Positions 1 through 8,771 of a DNA stretch of 64,000 nt are shown here, one piece after another. Made by a program: the position numbers and the translations under genes. The notes beneath the pieces were generated by a model. That model made no database searches and was not told the DNA's origin. It worked only from the letters and a program-made list of their open reading frames with translations. Within the stretch, counting starts at the first letter, position 1. Each line of letters begins with the position of its first letter. The DNA comes from Streptomyces longwoodensis. GTDB lineage: Bacteria; Actinomycetota; Actinomycetes; Streptomycetales; Streptomycetaceae. The DNA lies in NCBI RefSeq assembly GCF_001514125.1, contig NZ_KQ948567.1, positions 1 to 64,000 of the forward strand, given 5' to 3'.

Positions 1-48
1 CAGCAGGAGCAGGGCGTCGTACGGGGTGGCATCGAGCACGTCTGGCAT
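1..48 (-). CDS. hemH: Ferrochelatase (HemH/CpfC), N-terminal fragment
   Basis: Only the first 16 codons lie in the window, reading leftward from ATG at 48. The peptide MPDVLDATPYDALLLL matches the start of actinobacterial ferrochelatases as I remember them, where the next residues are SFGGPEG. These enzymes insert iron into the porphyrin ring (coproporphyrin III in actinobacteria). The gene is divergent from the MFS gene at 238. The call rests on a short conserved N-terminus and genus gene order, not on catalytic residues. Confidence 0.7.
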   Translation of the reverse strand, partial: MPDVLDATPYDALLLL

Positions 49-237
49 GGGTCGATCCTGCCACCAGCCGCTGACACCGGGAAAACGGCGGGGCGGCCGA
101 CGGAGTTCCCGGCCCCCTCCCGGGTGGTGCATGAGGGTGCCCTCACTCGTAAGCTGTATCGACTGCATTCGCACCTTACGAGCTCACCGCGCACCCCGCC
201 GTCCCCGCGCGCGTGACCGCACCGACCGGAGCCGCCC

Positions 238-1479
238 GTGCCCAGCCCCTACCGCGCCCTGTTCGCCGCCCCCGGCTCCAGGAGCTTCTCGGCTGCCGGG
301 TTCATCGGCCGGATGCCGCTGTCGATGATGGGCATCGGCGTGGTCACGATGGTCTCGCAGCTCACCGGGCGCTACGGACTCGCGGGGGCGCTGTCGGCGA
401 CCATCGCGCTCTCGGCGGCGCTGATCGGGCCGCAGATCTCGCGCCTGGTCGACCAGCACGGGCAGCGCCGGGTGCTGCGCCCGGCGACCCTGGTGGCGCT
501 CGCGGCGGCGGCCGGGCTGCTGCTCGCCGCGCACTTCGACTGGCCGGAGGCGGTGCTGTTCGTGTGTGCGGCCGGCATCGGCTCGGTGCCGAGCCTCGGC
601 GCGATGATCCGGGCGCGCTGGGCGGCGGTGTACCGGGGCACGCCCCAGCTGCACACGGCGTACTCGTTCGAGTCCGTGGTGGACGAGGTGTGCTTCATCT
701 TCGGGCCGATCATCTCCATCGGCCTGTCGACGGCGTGGTTCCCGGAGGCGGGCCCGCTGCTGGCGGCGGGCTTCCTGGCGGCCGGTGTCTTCTGGCTGAC
801 CGCCCAGCGCGCCACCGAGCCGGAGCCGCACCCGCGCGGGCGCGACGGCCGCGGTGGCACGGCGCTGCGCTCCCCCGGCCTGCAGGTGCTGGTCGCCACC
901 TTCGTGGCCACCGGTGCGATCTTCGGCGCGGTCGACGTGGTGACCGTCGCCTTCGCCGACGAGCGGGGCCACAAGAGCGCCGCGAGCGTCGTGCTCGCCC
1001 TGTACGCGGCGGGCTCCTGCGTGGCCGGGCTGGTCTTCGGACTGCTGCACGTGAAGGGGGCGCCGGAACGCCGCTGGCTCCTGGGCGTGCTCCTGATGTC
1101 CGTGAGTATGATCCCCCTCCTACTGGTCGGAAACTTGCCGTTTCTGGCCGTGGCGCTCTTCGTCGCGGGCCTGTTCATCGCTCCCACGATGATCACGACC
1201 ATGTCCCTGATCGAGGAGCACGTACCACGCGCACAACTGACCGAGGGCATGACCTGGGTGAGCACGGGGCTCGCGGTCGGTGTGGCGCTGGGTTCGTCGG
1301 CGGCCGGCTGGGTCATCGACGCGGCCGGCGCCCGGGCCGGGTACGGGGTCCCGGCGGTGTCCGGGGCCGTCGCGGCCCTGGTCGGTTTCCTGGGGTTCCG
1401 CCGGCTCAGCAGGCCGGCTCCGGGTCGGGGAGGCACCGTTGAGCAGCACGACGAGCGGCAGGAACGGAACGTGGCGTAA
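238..1479 (+). CDS. MFS transporter
   Basis: A 413-residue polytopic protein with about twelve hydrophobic segments. It has an MFS-type cytoplasmic loop after the second helix (SRLVDQHGQRRVL, near residues 69-81) and a charged central loop rich in Arg/Gly (near residues 195-212). The usual inference is proton-coupled export of a small molecule; the substrate is not evident. GTG at 238 is chosen as start, with a weak GGAG upstream. Its last 41 bases overlap the TTG start of the downstream oxidase, suggesting translational coupling. Confidence 0.85.
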   Translation: MPSPYRALFAAPGSRSFSAAGFIGRMPLSMMGIGVVTMVSQLTGRYGLAGALSATIALSAALIGPQISRLVDQHGQRRVLRPATLVALAAAAGLLLAAHFDWPEAVLFVCAAGIGSVPSLGAMIRARWAAVYRGTPQLHTAYSFESVVDEVCFIFGPIISIGLSTAWFPEAGPLLAAGFLAAGVFWLTAQRATEPEPHPRGRDGRGGTALRSPGLQVLVATFVATGAIFGAVDVVTVAFADERGHKSAASVVLALYAAGSCVAGLVFGLLHVKGAPERRWLLGVLLMSVSMIPLLLVGNLPFLAVALFVAGLFIAPTMITTMSLIEEHVPRAQLTEGMTWVSTGLAVGVALGSSAAGWVIDAAGARAGYGVPAVSGAVAALVGFLGFRRLSRPAPGRGGTVEQHDERQERNVA

Positions 1480-2758
1480 CTGGGGCGGCAACGTCGTCGC
1501 CCGGCCCGCGCGGGAGGTCACGCCCGCCTCCGTGGACGAACTGGCCGCGGAGGTCCGCCGGGCGGCCGAGGACGGCCTGACGGTCAAGGCCGTCGGCACG
1601 GGGCACTCCTTCACGGCGATAGCCGCCACGGACGGAGTGTTGATCCGCCCTCAACTGTTGACGGGCATCCGCGACATCGACCGTGACGCCATGACCGTCA
1701 CGGTCGAGGCCGGGACGCCGCTCAAGCGACTCAACGTGGCCCTCGCGCGCGAGGGCCTGTCGCTGACCAACATGGGCGACATCATGGAGCAGACGGTCTC
1801 CGGCGCCACCAGCACGGGCACGCACGGCACGGGCCGCGAGTCCGGCTCCATCGCCGCCCAGATCCGGGGCCTGGAGCTGGTGACCGCCGACGGCTCGGTG
1901 CTCACCTGCTCCGAGAAGGAGAACCCGGACGTCTTCGCCGCCGCCCGGATCGGGCTCGGCGCGCTCGGCGTGGTCACCGCCCTCACCTTCGCCGTGGAGC
2001 CGGTCTTCCTGCTCTCCGCGCGCGAGGAGCCGATGCCGTTCGACAAGGTGCTCGCCGACTTCGACGAACTGTGGGCCGAGAACGAGCACTTCGAGTTCTA
2101 CTGGTTCCCGCACACCGGCAACACCAACACCAAGCGCAACAACCGCAGCGCGGGCCCCCGGAAGCCGGTGCCGCAGCTCGCGGGCTGGTTCGAGGACGAG
2201 TTCCTCTCCAACGGCGTGTTCCAGGCGGCCCAGTGGGTCGGCCAGGCGGTGCCCGCGACCATCCCGGCGATCGCCCGGATCTCCAGCAAGGCGCTCTCCG
2301 CGCGCACCTACACCGACATCCCGTACAAGGTCTTCACCTCCCCGCGCCGGGTGCGCTTCGTGGAGATGGAGTACGCCGTTCCGCGCGAGGCGGTGACCGG
2401 GGCGCTGCGCGAGCTGAAGGCCATGGTCGAGCGATCCGGGCTGCGCGTCAGCTTCCCGGTCGAGGTGCGCACGGCGCCGGCCGACGACATCACCCTGTCC
2501 ACCGCGTCCGGCCGGGACAGCGCGTACATCGCCGTCCACATGATGCGGGGGACGGCCTACCAGCGGTACTTCACCGACGCCGAGCGGATCTTCACCGCCC
2601 ACGAGGGCCGGCCGCACTGGGGCAAGGTGCACACGCGCGACGCGGCGTACTTCGCCTCGGTCTACCCGCGCTTCGGGGAGTTCACGGCGCTTCGGGACCG
2701 GCTGGACCCGGACCGGCTGTTCCAGAACGACTACCTGCGGAGGGTGCTGGGCCAGTAG
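1439..2758 (+). CDS. FAD-dependent sugar-1,4-lactone oxidase (D-arabinono/L-gulono-lactone oxidase family)
   Basis: A 439-residue VAO-type flavoprotein. The N-terminal FAD-binding half shows GTGHSFTAIA (around residues 46-55), the phosphate-binding region SGATSTGTHGTG, and IGLGALGVVTALTF. The C-terminal half is the ALO/GULO substrate domain and ends in a HWGK..DP..LFQNDYL pattern typical of the family. The expected reaction is oxidation of an aldonolactone with oxygen or another acceptor; the in vivo substrate is unknown. TTG at 1439 is chosen because GGGGAGG lies five bases upstream. The 3' end overlaps the convergent gene at 2682. Confidence 0.85.
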   Translation: MSSTTSGRNGTWRNWGGNVVARPAREVTPASVDELAAEVRRAAEDGLTVKAVGTGHSFTAIAATDGVLIRPQLLTGIRDIDRDAMTVTVEAGTPLKRLNVALAREGLSLTNMGDIMEQTVSGATSTGTHGTGRESGSIAAQIRGLELVTADGSVLTCSEKENPDVFAAARIGLGALGVVTALTFAVEPVFLLSAREEPMPFDKVLADFDELWAENEHFEFYWFPHTGNTNTKRNNRSAGPRKPVPQLAGWFEDEFLSNGVFQAAQWVGQAVPATIPAIARISSKALSARTYTDIPYKVFTSPRRVRFVEMEYAVPREAVTGALRELKAMVERSGLRVSFPVEVRTAPADDITLSTASGRDSAYIAVHMMRGTAYQRYFTDAERIFTAHEGRPHWGKVHTRDAAYFASVYPRFGEFTALRDRLDPDRLFQNDYLRRVLGQ

Positions 2759-3545
2759 GGGCGGTGCCGGCCCCGTCGGAGGCGCCGGGTGCCGGGGTCT
2801 GCGAGGCGTCCGACCCGGTGTCCCCCGTGGCACCCGGCGTGGGGGTGGGGCTGGGGGTCGCGCCGGACGGCGTGCCGCTGTCCGTGGCCGTACCGCCCTC
2901 GTCCGTCGGGGTGCCGGAGGACGGACCGGCCGAGGGGGTCGGGTCGCCGTCGGCGGACGGTGTCGCGGCGGGCGGCGTCGGGGAGGGGTCGCCCCCGGAG
3001 CCGGACCGGGAGGTGCCGCCGGTGACCGCGTCGCTGACGGTGGTGCCCCGGCCGCCGCTGAAGCTGTCGCCCGACACCAGTTCGTACGCGGTGATCCCGG
3101 CCATGGTGACGCCGAACACCAGTGCGGCCGCGACGACCGGGCGCTTCCAGCTCCGGGTCCGCGCGCGGTAGACCGTGCCCGCCGAGTACTCCCCCGGCGC
3201 CCGGGGTCCGCGGGGCCCGCCGGGTGCCGAACGCGCCCTCGGTGCCGAGGTCTCGCGCGGCCGGGCGGCGACGGTCGCCCCACGGAGCTGCTCACCGGTC
3301 CGGCTGAAGAAGTGCTGGAAGACCGTGCCGCCGCAGGTGGCGACGATGCTGACGACACCGGCGCCCAGGATCGTGCCGTAGACCCCGAAGTACGAGGCGA
3401 GCTTGGCGGCGATCACGGCCGCCACGGCGCTGCCGGCCACCTGGGGGACGCTCAGGTCGAGGCGTTTCCCCGGCGGCGCCGCCACTTCCTCGGCGCTCTC
3501 CCCTCCTGGGGTCGACGTGTCGACGGCATCGGGCCTTTCGCGCAT
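2682..3545 (-). CDS. Membrane protein with Pro/Ser/Thr-rich C-terminal tail, unknown function
   Basis: 287 residues. After an acidic N-terminus come two or three hydrophobic segments near residues 37-75, then a Pro/Arg-rich cytoplasmic-looking stretch and a further transmembrane helix near 137-157. About 120 residues of low-complexity Pro/Ser/Thr/Gly/Ala follow and are probably extracytoplasmic. I recognise no catalytic motif. ATG at 3545 is chosen because the open frame upstream loses coding character. The last 77 bases run antisense through the end of the oxidase gene, so the tail is constrained by, or drifts with, the opposite frame. A wall-spanning or anchor role would be speculation. Confidence 0.7.
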   Translation of the reverse strand: MRERPDAVDTSTPGGESAEEVAAPPGKRLDLSVPQVAGSAVAAVIAAKLASYFGVYGTILGAGVVSIVATCGGTVFQHFFSRTGEQLRGATVAARPRETSAPRARSAPGGPRGPRAPGEYSAGTVYRARTRSWKRPVVAAALVFGVTMAGITAYELVSGDSFSGGRGTTVSDAVTGGTSRSGSGGDPSPTPPAATPSADGDPTPSAGPSSGTPTDEGGTATDSGTPSGATPSPTPTPGATGDTGSDASQTPAPGASDGAGTAPTGPAPSAGSRSGTAGPGPAGPEAP

Positions 3546-4063
3546 TCCGGAACCTTGCCTGCCTTTCCCGTACGTGATCCACGATCCACATGATCCACAC
3601 GTTGACCGGCCAATCACCCTTGATCGGCCAACTGCACAAGAAGGGGACGTACGAGCGAAATCGATGGTTCCGATTCCGGGGATTCCGTGAAGTACGCCAC
3701 GTGAACGATCACGACGGCCGCGTGACGGTCGGCCAAGTCGCACGCCTTGCCAGAAGTTGGGCGGCGCGCCAATCCACGCACGTGGCCCAAATGGAGTACT
3801 GTTGCGAGCCCTGGGTCCGGACTCCCGCCAGGGGTGTCCGGGGCCTTGCTGGACCGCCGGGAGGGGGCTTGTTGCTCAGGGTGAGCGAGTTGGTCACTCA
3901 GCGTGGCGAACAGGTAACCGTGCCATAACGGCGATCCGGGGTCCGAGCCCGACACGCCGGGCAACTCGGCAAGGTTGTGGCAGGCTGCACCCGGGCAGGC
4001 CACACTCGACTAGCGGAAGCAGCGACGCACGTGACGTCGGCAGGCACCACCCGGGAGGTCCCC
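3546..4063. other. Divergent intergenic region upstream of sepH
   Basis: 518 bases without a convincing gene; the short frames here lack coding bias. Near the minus-strand gene are three copies of GATCCAC at 3576, 3583 and 3592. The sepH leader ends in GGGAGGT at 4054-4060. The region presumably holds both promoters. I could not pick out a confident -35/-10 pair. Confidence 0.5.
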
Positions 4064-5098
4064 ATGCCCGAACTGCGTGTCGTGGCCGTCTCGAATGACG
4101 GCACACGGCTGGTGCTGAAGGCTGCGGACAGCACGGAGTACACGCTTCCGATCGACGAACGGCTCCGCGCCGCCGTGCGCGGCGACCGTCCCCGCCTCGG
4201 CCAGATCGAGATCGAGGTGGAGAGCCATCTCCGCCCCCGTGACATCCAGGCGCGCATACGTGCCGGCGCGACCGCGGAAGAGGTCGCCCAGATGGCCGGC
4301 ATCCCCGTCGACCGCGTGCGCCGCTTCGAGGGGCCCGTGCTCGCCGAGCGCGCTTTCATGGCCGAGCGGGCCCGCAAGACGCCCGTCCGCCGCCCCGGTG
4401 AGAACGCCGCGGGACCCCAGCTCGGCGAGGCCGTCCAGGAGCGTCTGCTGCTGCGCGGCGCCGAGAAGGACACCGTGCAGTGGGACTCCTGGCGCCGCGA
4501 CGACGGCACCTGGGAGGTCATGCTGGCCTACCAGGTGGCGGGCGAACCCCACTCGGCGAGCTGGACGTACGACCCGCCCCGGCGGCTCGTCCAGGCCGTC
4601 GACGAGGAGGCGCGCTCGCTGATCGGCGAGTCCGACGACCTCGCCGCGCCGGAGCCCAGCTTCCCGTTCGTCCCGCGCATCGCGCGCCTGCCGCGCGACC
4701 GCGGGATGGACCGCGCCCTCGACCGGCCGAGCTTGCCCGCGCAGGCCTCCGAGTCGGCCGAGGAGAGCACCGAGCGCGAACGGGACTCGCTGACCAGCCT
4801 CTTGGAGGCGGTGCCGAGCTTCCGCGGCGACCTGGTCGTCCCGGAGCGCCCCTCGGACGAGCCCGACGACGAGCCCGTGCCGGAGCCGGCCGCCGAGGAG
4901 CCCCCGGCGCCGGCCGCGTCCGCCGGCTCCGCCTACGCGGACGTCCTCATGCCGCGCTCGGTCGGCAGCCACCGCGACCGCCTGGTCGGCGCGACGGACC
5001 GTCAGGCCGAGGCGGACGGCGTCCGCCCGGGCCGCCGCGCGGCGGTCCCGAGCTGGGACGAGATCGTCTTCGGGACGCGCCGCAAGAAGCAGGAGTAG
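4064..5098 (+). CDS. sepH: Cell division protein SepH (DUF3071 family)
   Basis: 344 residues. The N-terminal DUF3071 domain (about residues 1-180) begins MPELRVVAVSNDGTRLVLK. It contains a helix-turn-helix-like segment DIQARIRAGATAEEVAQMAG near residues 57-76. The rest is acidic, Pro/Ala-rich and disordered-looking, ending in basic TRRKKQE. SepH is described in Streptomyces as an actinobacterial factor that binds FtsZ through its C-terminal region and promotes Z-ring assembly. ATG at 4064 has GGGAGGT upstream. A hairpin at 5131-5162 closes the unit. Confidence 0.9.
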   Translation: MPELRVVAVSNDGTRLVLKAADSTEYTLPIDERLRAAVRGDRPRLGQIEIEVESHLRPRDIQARIRAGATAEEVAQMAGIPVDRVRRFEGPVLAERAFMAERARKTPVRRPGENAAGPQLGEAVQERLLLRGAEKDTVQWDSWRRDDGTWEVMLAYQVAGEPHSASWTYDPPRRLVQAVDEEARSLIGESDDLAAPEPSFPFVPRIARLPRDRGMDRALDRPSLPAQASESAEESTERERDSLTSLLEAVPSFRGDLVVPERPSDEPDDEPVPEPAAEEPPAPAASAGSAYADVLMPRSVGSHRDRLVGATDRQAEADGVRPGRRAAVPSWDEIVFGTRRKKQE

Positions 5099-5130
5099 AG
5101 GCAGAGCAGGACAGGGCCAGGACACAGCGG

Positions 5131-5162
5131 TGAGGGCCGCGCCGGGAACGGTGCGGCCCTCA
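5131..5162. terminator. Bidirectional hairpin between sepH and the sulfurtransferase gene
   Basis: The arms TGAGGGCCGC (5131-5140) and GCGGCCCTCA (5153-5162) pair perfectly around a 12-base loop. It sits between two convergent genes, 32 bases after the sepH stop and 6 bases beyond the opposing stop. No U-tract follows, as is usual in Streptomyces. Confidence 0.7.
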
Positions 5163-5168
5163 ACCGTG

Positions 5169-6020
5169 TCACTGCGGGTCCGGTCCCACGGCCACCGGAC
5201 GCGACGGGTCCGACGACCACTCCGACCAGGAACCGACGTACAGCGCCGCCTGGATGCCCGCCACCGCCAGCGCCAGCACCTCGTGCGCCCCCGACACGCC
5301 CGAGCCGCAGTACACGCCGACCTCGGTGCCGTCGGTGGCGCCCAGCGCCTTGAAGCGCGCGCCGAGCTCCTCGGCGGGCAGGAACCGGCCGTCCGGGCCG
5401 ACGTTGTCGTTGGTGGGCGCGGAGACGGCGCCCGGGATGTGCCCGCCGACCCGGTCGATGGGCTCGACGTCGCCGCGGTACCGCTCACCCGCGCGCGCGT
5501 CGAACAGGACTCCGGAGCGGGCCAGCGCCGCGGCCCCGTCCGCGTCGAGCAGGCCTGCGGCCGCGGGAACGGGTGCGAAGTCGCCTTCGGCCGGCGAGGG
5601 GACGTCCGTGGAGAGCGGTCCCTCCCACGCCGTCAACCCGCCGTCGAGCACACTCACGTCCGGGTGACCCGTCCAGCGCAGCAGCCACCACGCGCGTGCC
5701 GCCGCCCAGCCCTGCCCGCCGTCGTACACGACGACCGGCCGCGCCGCCGACACGCCCGCCCGGCGCATCGCGGCGCCGAACTCCGCCAGGTCCGGCAGCG
5801 GATGGCGCCCCGCGGCACCAGCGGTGCCGGCCAACTCCCGGTCCAGGTCGACGAAGACGGCGCCCGGGAGGTGTCCGGCCAGGTATTCGGCGCGGCCGTC
5901 GAAGGGCGGCTCCCCGGCCGCCTTCGCCACGCTGAGCTGCCAGCGGACGTCGAGCAGCACCGGCGGGGTCCCGCCGGCCAGGGCGCTCGCGAGTTCGGAT
6001 GCGGAGATGATGGCGTTCAT
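5169..6020 (-). CDS. Two-domain sulfurtransferase (thiosulfate/3-mercaptopyruvate type rhodanese)
   Basis: 283 residues in two rhodanese modules. The N-terminal, inactive-type module shows LLDVRW, GHLPGAVFVDLD and VVVYDGG. The catalytic module shows LFDARAGERYRG and GHIPGAVSAPTNDN. Its active-site loop is YCGSGVSGAH, with the persulfide-forming Cys first in the loop, near residue 241. The CGSGV type loop is closer to mercaptopyruvate/thiosulfate sulfurtransferases of the SseA group than to classical CRKGVT rhodanese. ATG at 6020 fits the family N-terminus. Confidence 0.9.
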   Translation of the reverse strand: MNAIISASELASALAGGTPPVLLDVRWQLSVAKAAGEPPFDGRAEYLAGHLPGAVFVDLDRELAGTAGAAGRHPLPDLAEFGAAMRRAGVSAARPVVVYDGGQGWAAARAWWLLRWTGHPDVSVLDGGLTAWEGPLSTDVPSPAEGDFAPVPAAAGLLDADGAAALARSGVLFDARAGERYRGDVEPIDRVGGHIPGAVSAPTNDNVGPDGRFLPAEELGARFKALGATDGTEVGVYCGSGVSGAHEVLALAVAGIQAALYVGSWSEWSSDPSRPVAVGPDPQ

Positions 6021-6316
6021 GGGCCCATCCTCGCGCACGGGGTGGCCCCGCCGTCGATGTCCGGCTACTCTGCTCCGCCGGGCAGGCCCGGTCACGTGGC
6101 GTACGGGACCGGGCACGTGCCGTACAGCCGATCGACAGGCATCGGCCACCGCACCGAAACGGACGGGACACCGCACATCGGGCATCCTCCGGTCGCGGGC
6201 CACCGTGCGACGGCGCGCCCCGTGGCGCGCGGTACCACCGGTGGTGCGACCATCTGCGCGACGGCCGGAGGGCGGAAGCGACGCGGCCACCACGAGGGGC
6301 CGAGAAGAGAGTGACG

Positions 6317-7120
6317 ATGACCGGGGCACGTGGGTCGGCCGGACACAACGGCGAAGCGCACGCTCGGTACGCGCCCGGCACACCCTGCTGGGTGAGTTTG
6401 ATGGCGCACGGGTTGACGGCCACGCAGGAGTTCTACGGAGCCGTGTTCGGCTGGGAGTTCGTGCCCGGACCACCGCAACTGGGCCCGTACGCGCGGGCCC
6501 TGCTCGACGGCCGTGAGGTGGCCGGCATCGGCCAGCTCTCGCCGGACCGGCACCTGCCGGTCGCCTGGACGCCCTACCTCGCCTCGGACGACGTCGACGC
6601 CACCGCCGAGACGGTGCGGCTGTGCGGCGGCACCATCGGCGTGGGCCCCCTGGAGGCCGCCGACTTCGGCCGCCTCGCCATCGGCTCCGACCCCTCCGGC
6701 GCGGTGTTCGGCATCTGGCAGGGGGCCGCCCACCTCGGCACCGGCATCACGGGTGTGCACGGCACGCCCGCGTGGAACGAGCTGGTGACCATCGAGACGG
6801 CCGGCGTCGTCAAGTTCTACGAGACGGTGTTCGGTTACGAGCGCCGGGCCCCGGACCCCGCCGACCCGGACCACGTGACCCTCTGCCTCGACGGCCGCCC
6901 GGTCGCCGGCCTGCACGGCGTCGGTACCGCACTGCCCCGGGACCGGGGGCCGCACTGGATGACGTACTTCCAGGTCACGGACGTCGAGGCGGCCCTGTCC
7001 CTCGTCACCGAGCTGGGCGGGCGGGTGCTCACCGCGCCCCACGACGGCGCCCACGGGCGCGTGGCGACGGTCTCCGACCCCGAGGGGGCCGAGCTCGCCC
7101 TCGTGGAGGGGCCGCGCTGA
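6317..7120 (+). CDS. VOC-superfamily protein with two glyoxalase-like domains
   Basis: 267 residues forming two tandem beta-alpha-beta-beta-beta VOC modules. The first starts near residue 20 (GTPCWVSLMAHGLTATQEFYGAVFGWEF) and the second near 145 (GTPAWNELVTIETAGVVKFYETVFGYE). Both end in a GxvatvsDPeGAe pattern. Streptomyces encodes many such proteins with unassigned substrates, among them resistance, dioxygenase and hydroxylase-associated forms. I cannot assign a reaction. An in-frame GTG at 6311 is an alternative start. Confidence 0.85.
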   Translation: MTGARGSAGHNGEAHARYAPGTPCWVSLMAHGLTATQEFYGAVFGWEFVPGPPQLGPYARALLDGREVAGIGQLSPDRHLPVAWTPYLASDDVDATAETVRLCGGTIGVGPLEAADFGRLAIGSDPSGAVFGIWQGAAHLGTGITGVHGTPAWNELVTIETAGVVKFYETVFGYERRAPDPADPDHVTLCLDGRPVAGLHGVGTALPRDRGPHWMTYFQVTDVEAALSLVTELGGRVLTAPHDGAHGRVATVSDPEGAELALVEGPR

Positions 7121-7224
7121 GGGCCACCGCCGCGGGGCCCGCACGGGACGTCTTCGGGGATCCCTCCGCCCTCCGCGCCCAAAACCATGGTCAGGGAGGG
7201 CGTTTGCGGGAAAGAATGACGCCC

Positions 7225-8049
7225 ATGACCGAAGGCCTCTCCATCGACCCCACCAAGCCGAGCATCGCGCGCGTCTACGACTACCTGCTCGGCGGCAAGG
7301 ACAACTACGCGGTCGACCGGGAGGTGGGAGACGTGTTCAAGCGTGACCTGCCCGGTTCGGTTGCGATCGCGTTCGCCAACCGCGCGGCGCTGACCCGGGC
7401 GGTCCGGGAGATCGCTACGACCACCGGCGTACGGCAGTTCGTCGACCTGGGGAGCGGCCTGCCGACCGCCGACAACGTGCACGAGGTGGCGCAGCGGCAC
7501 GCGCCGGGGTCGCGGGTCATATACGTCGACACCGACCCGCAGGTGCTGGTGCACGGCCGCGCGCTGCTGGAGAGGAACGAGCACACGCGCGTGGTCGCGG
7601 CGGACGTGCGCGAACCCGAGGCGATACGCCACCACCCGGACACCGTCGAGCTCATCGACTTCGAGCGGCCCGTCGCCGTGATGTTCAGCGCCATCCTGCA
7701 CCACGTGAACGACGAGGAGGACCCGGCCGGCATCGTCCGCTACTGGAAGGACCAGGTGCCGTCGGGGAGTTACTTCTTCGTCAGCCACTTCCGGTCCGGC
7801 AACAACGCCGAGACGGCGGAGGCAGAGACGGTCCTGCAGCAGACGTTCGGCCGGGGCCGGTGGCGCACCGACGAGGAGATCCTGGCCCTGCTGGACGGCC
7901 TGGAGATACTCGAACCGGGCGTCGTCCCGGCGTCCCTGTGGCACCCCGACGAGGTGACCGAGGCCGACGGTCCGTGGCGCGGTCAGGCGCCTCGGGAGCT
8001 GACCGTCTGGGAGCACCTCATCGCCGCGACGCTGGCGCGCAAGCCGTAG
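7225..8049 (+). CDS. SAM-dependent methyltransferase, DUF574/Methyltransf_19 family
   Basis: 274 residues starting with the diagnostic DPTKPSIARVYDYLLGGKDN. It continues with the SAM-binding loop VDLGSGLPTADNVHEVA (near residues 74-90), IYVDTDPQVLVHG and a late IlHHVNDEEDPAGIV segment. The family is greatly expanded in Streptomyces, often beside bldB/XRE-type pairs, and its substrates are unknown. ATG at 7225 is preferred over ATG 7216 because GGGAAAG ends ten bases before 7225. It converges on thymidine kinase with only 13 bases between stops. Confidence 0.85.
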   Translation: MTEGLSIDPTKPSIARVYDYLLGGKDNYAVDREVGDVFKRDLPGSVAIAFANRAALTRAVREIATTTGVRQFVDLGSGLPTADNVHEVAQRHAPGSRVIYVDTDPQVLVHGRALLERNEHTRVVAADVREPEAIRHHPDTVELIDFERPVAVMFSAILHHVNDEEDPAGIVRYWKDQVPSGSYFFVSHFRSGNNAETAEAETVLQQTFGRGRWRTDEEILALLDGLEILEPGVVPASLWHPDEVTEADGPWRGQAPRELTVWEHLIAATLARKP

Positions 8050-8062
8050 GCGCCGCCGCTCG

Positions 8063-8710
8063 TCAGGCCTGGGTGACCGGCAGCACGTCGGGCGACAGGG
8101 CCGCCGCGCGGGCCGTCGCCGCCGTCATGCGGCGGCGGTGGTGGCGTCGGCACAGCACCTCGTAGCCCACGGTGGCCGACTGGTCGACGTCGCCGACGAC
8201 GACCTGCGCGCCCTCGACGACCATGACACCGCCCACCGTACGGGCGTTGTGGGTGGCGCGGGCGCCGCACCAGCACAATGCCTCCACTTGGAGGACCTCC
8301 ACCCGGTCGGCGAGTTCGACGAGGCGCTGGGAGCCGGGGAACAGCTTCGAGCGGAAGTCGGTCGTGATGCCGAACGCGTAGACGTCGATGCCCAGGTCGT
8401 CGACCACGCGCGCGAGCTGGTCGATCTGCTCCTCCGCCAGGAACTGCGCCTCGTCGGCGATCACGTAGTCCGCGCGGCCGCCCTGCGACAGGTGCTCGAC
8501 GAGGTACGCGTACAGGTCCCGTCCGTCCTCGACCTCGACCGCGTCGGTGACCAGGCCGAGCCGCGAGGACAGCTTCCCCTGGCCGGCGCGGTCGTCCCGG
8601 GTGAAGATCATGCCGACCAGGCCGCGCGAGGAGCGGTTGTGCTCTATCTGGAGCGCCAGGGTGGACTTCCCGCAGTCCATGGTTCCGGAGAAGAACACCA
8701 GCTCGGGCAT
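8063..8710 (-). CDS. tdk: Thymidine kinase (type II)
   Basis: 215 residues. A P-loop GTMDCGKST (9-17) follows the beta strand ELVFFS. The later motif VIADEAQFL carries the catalytic acid. A zinc-binding lid/ribbon is suggested by CWCGARATHNAR and the C-terminal CRRHH. It salvages thymidine to dTMP. ATG at 8710 has AAAGGTG about ten bases upstream; the in-frame ATG eight codons earlier lacks one. It lies downstream of the phosphodiesterase gene on the same strand. Confidence 0.93.
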   Translation of the reverse strand: MPELVFFSGTMDCGKSTLALQIEHNRSSRGLVGMIFTRDDRAGQGKLSSRLGLVTDAVEVEDGRDLYAYLVEHLSQGGRADYVIADEAQFLAEEQIDQLARVVDDLGIDVYAFGITTDFRSKLFPGSQRLVELADRVEVLQVEALCWCGARATHNARTVGGVMVVEGAQVVVGDVDQSATVGYEVLCRRHHRRRMTAATARAAALSPDVLPVTQA

Positions 8711-8771
8711 GGGGAGTCGAGCACCTTTCGGCATGGGGGGAGCAACGGGGCGTGGACGGGGGCGGGAGGCG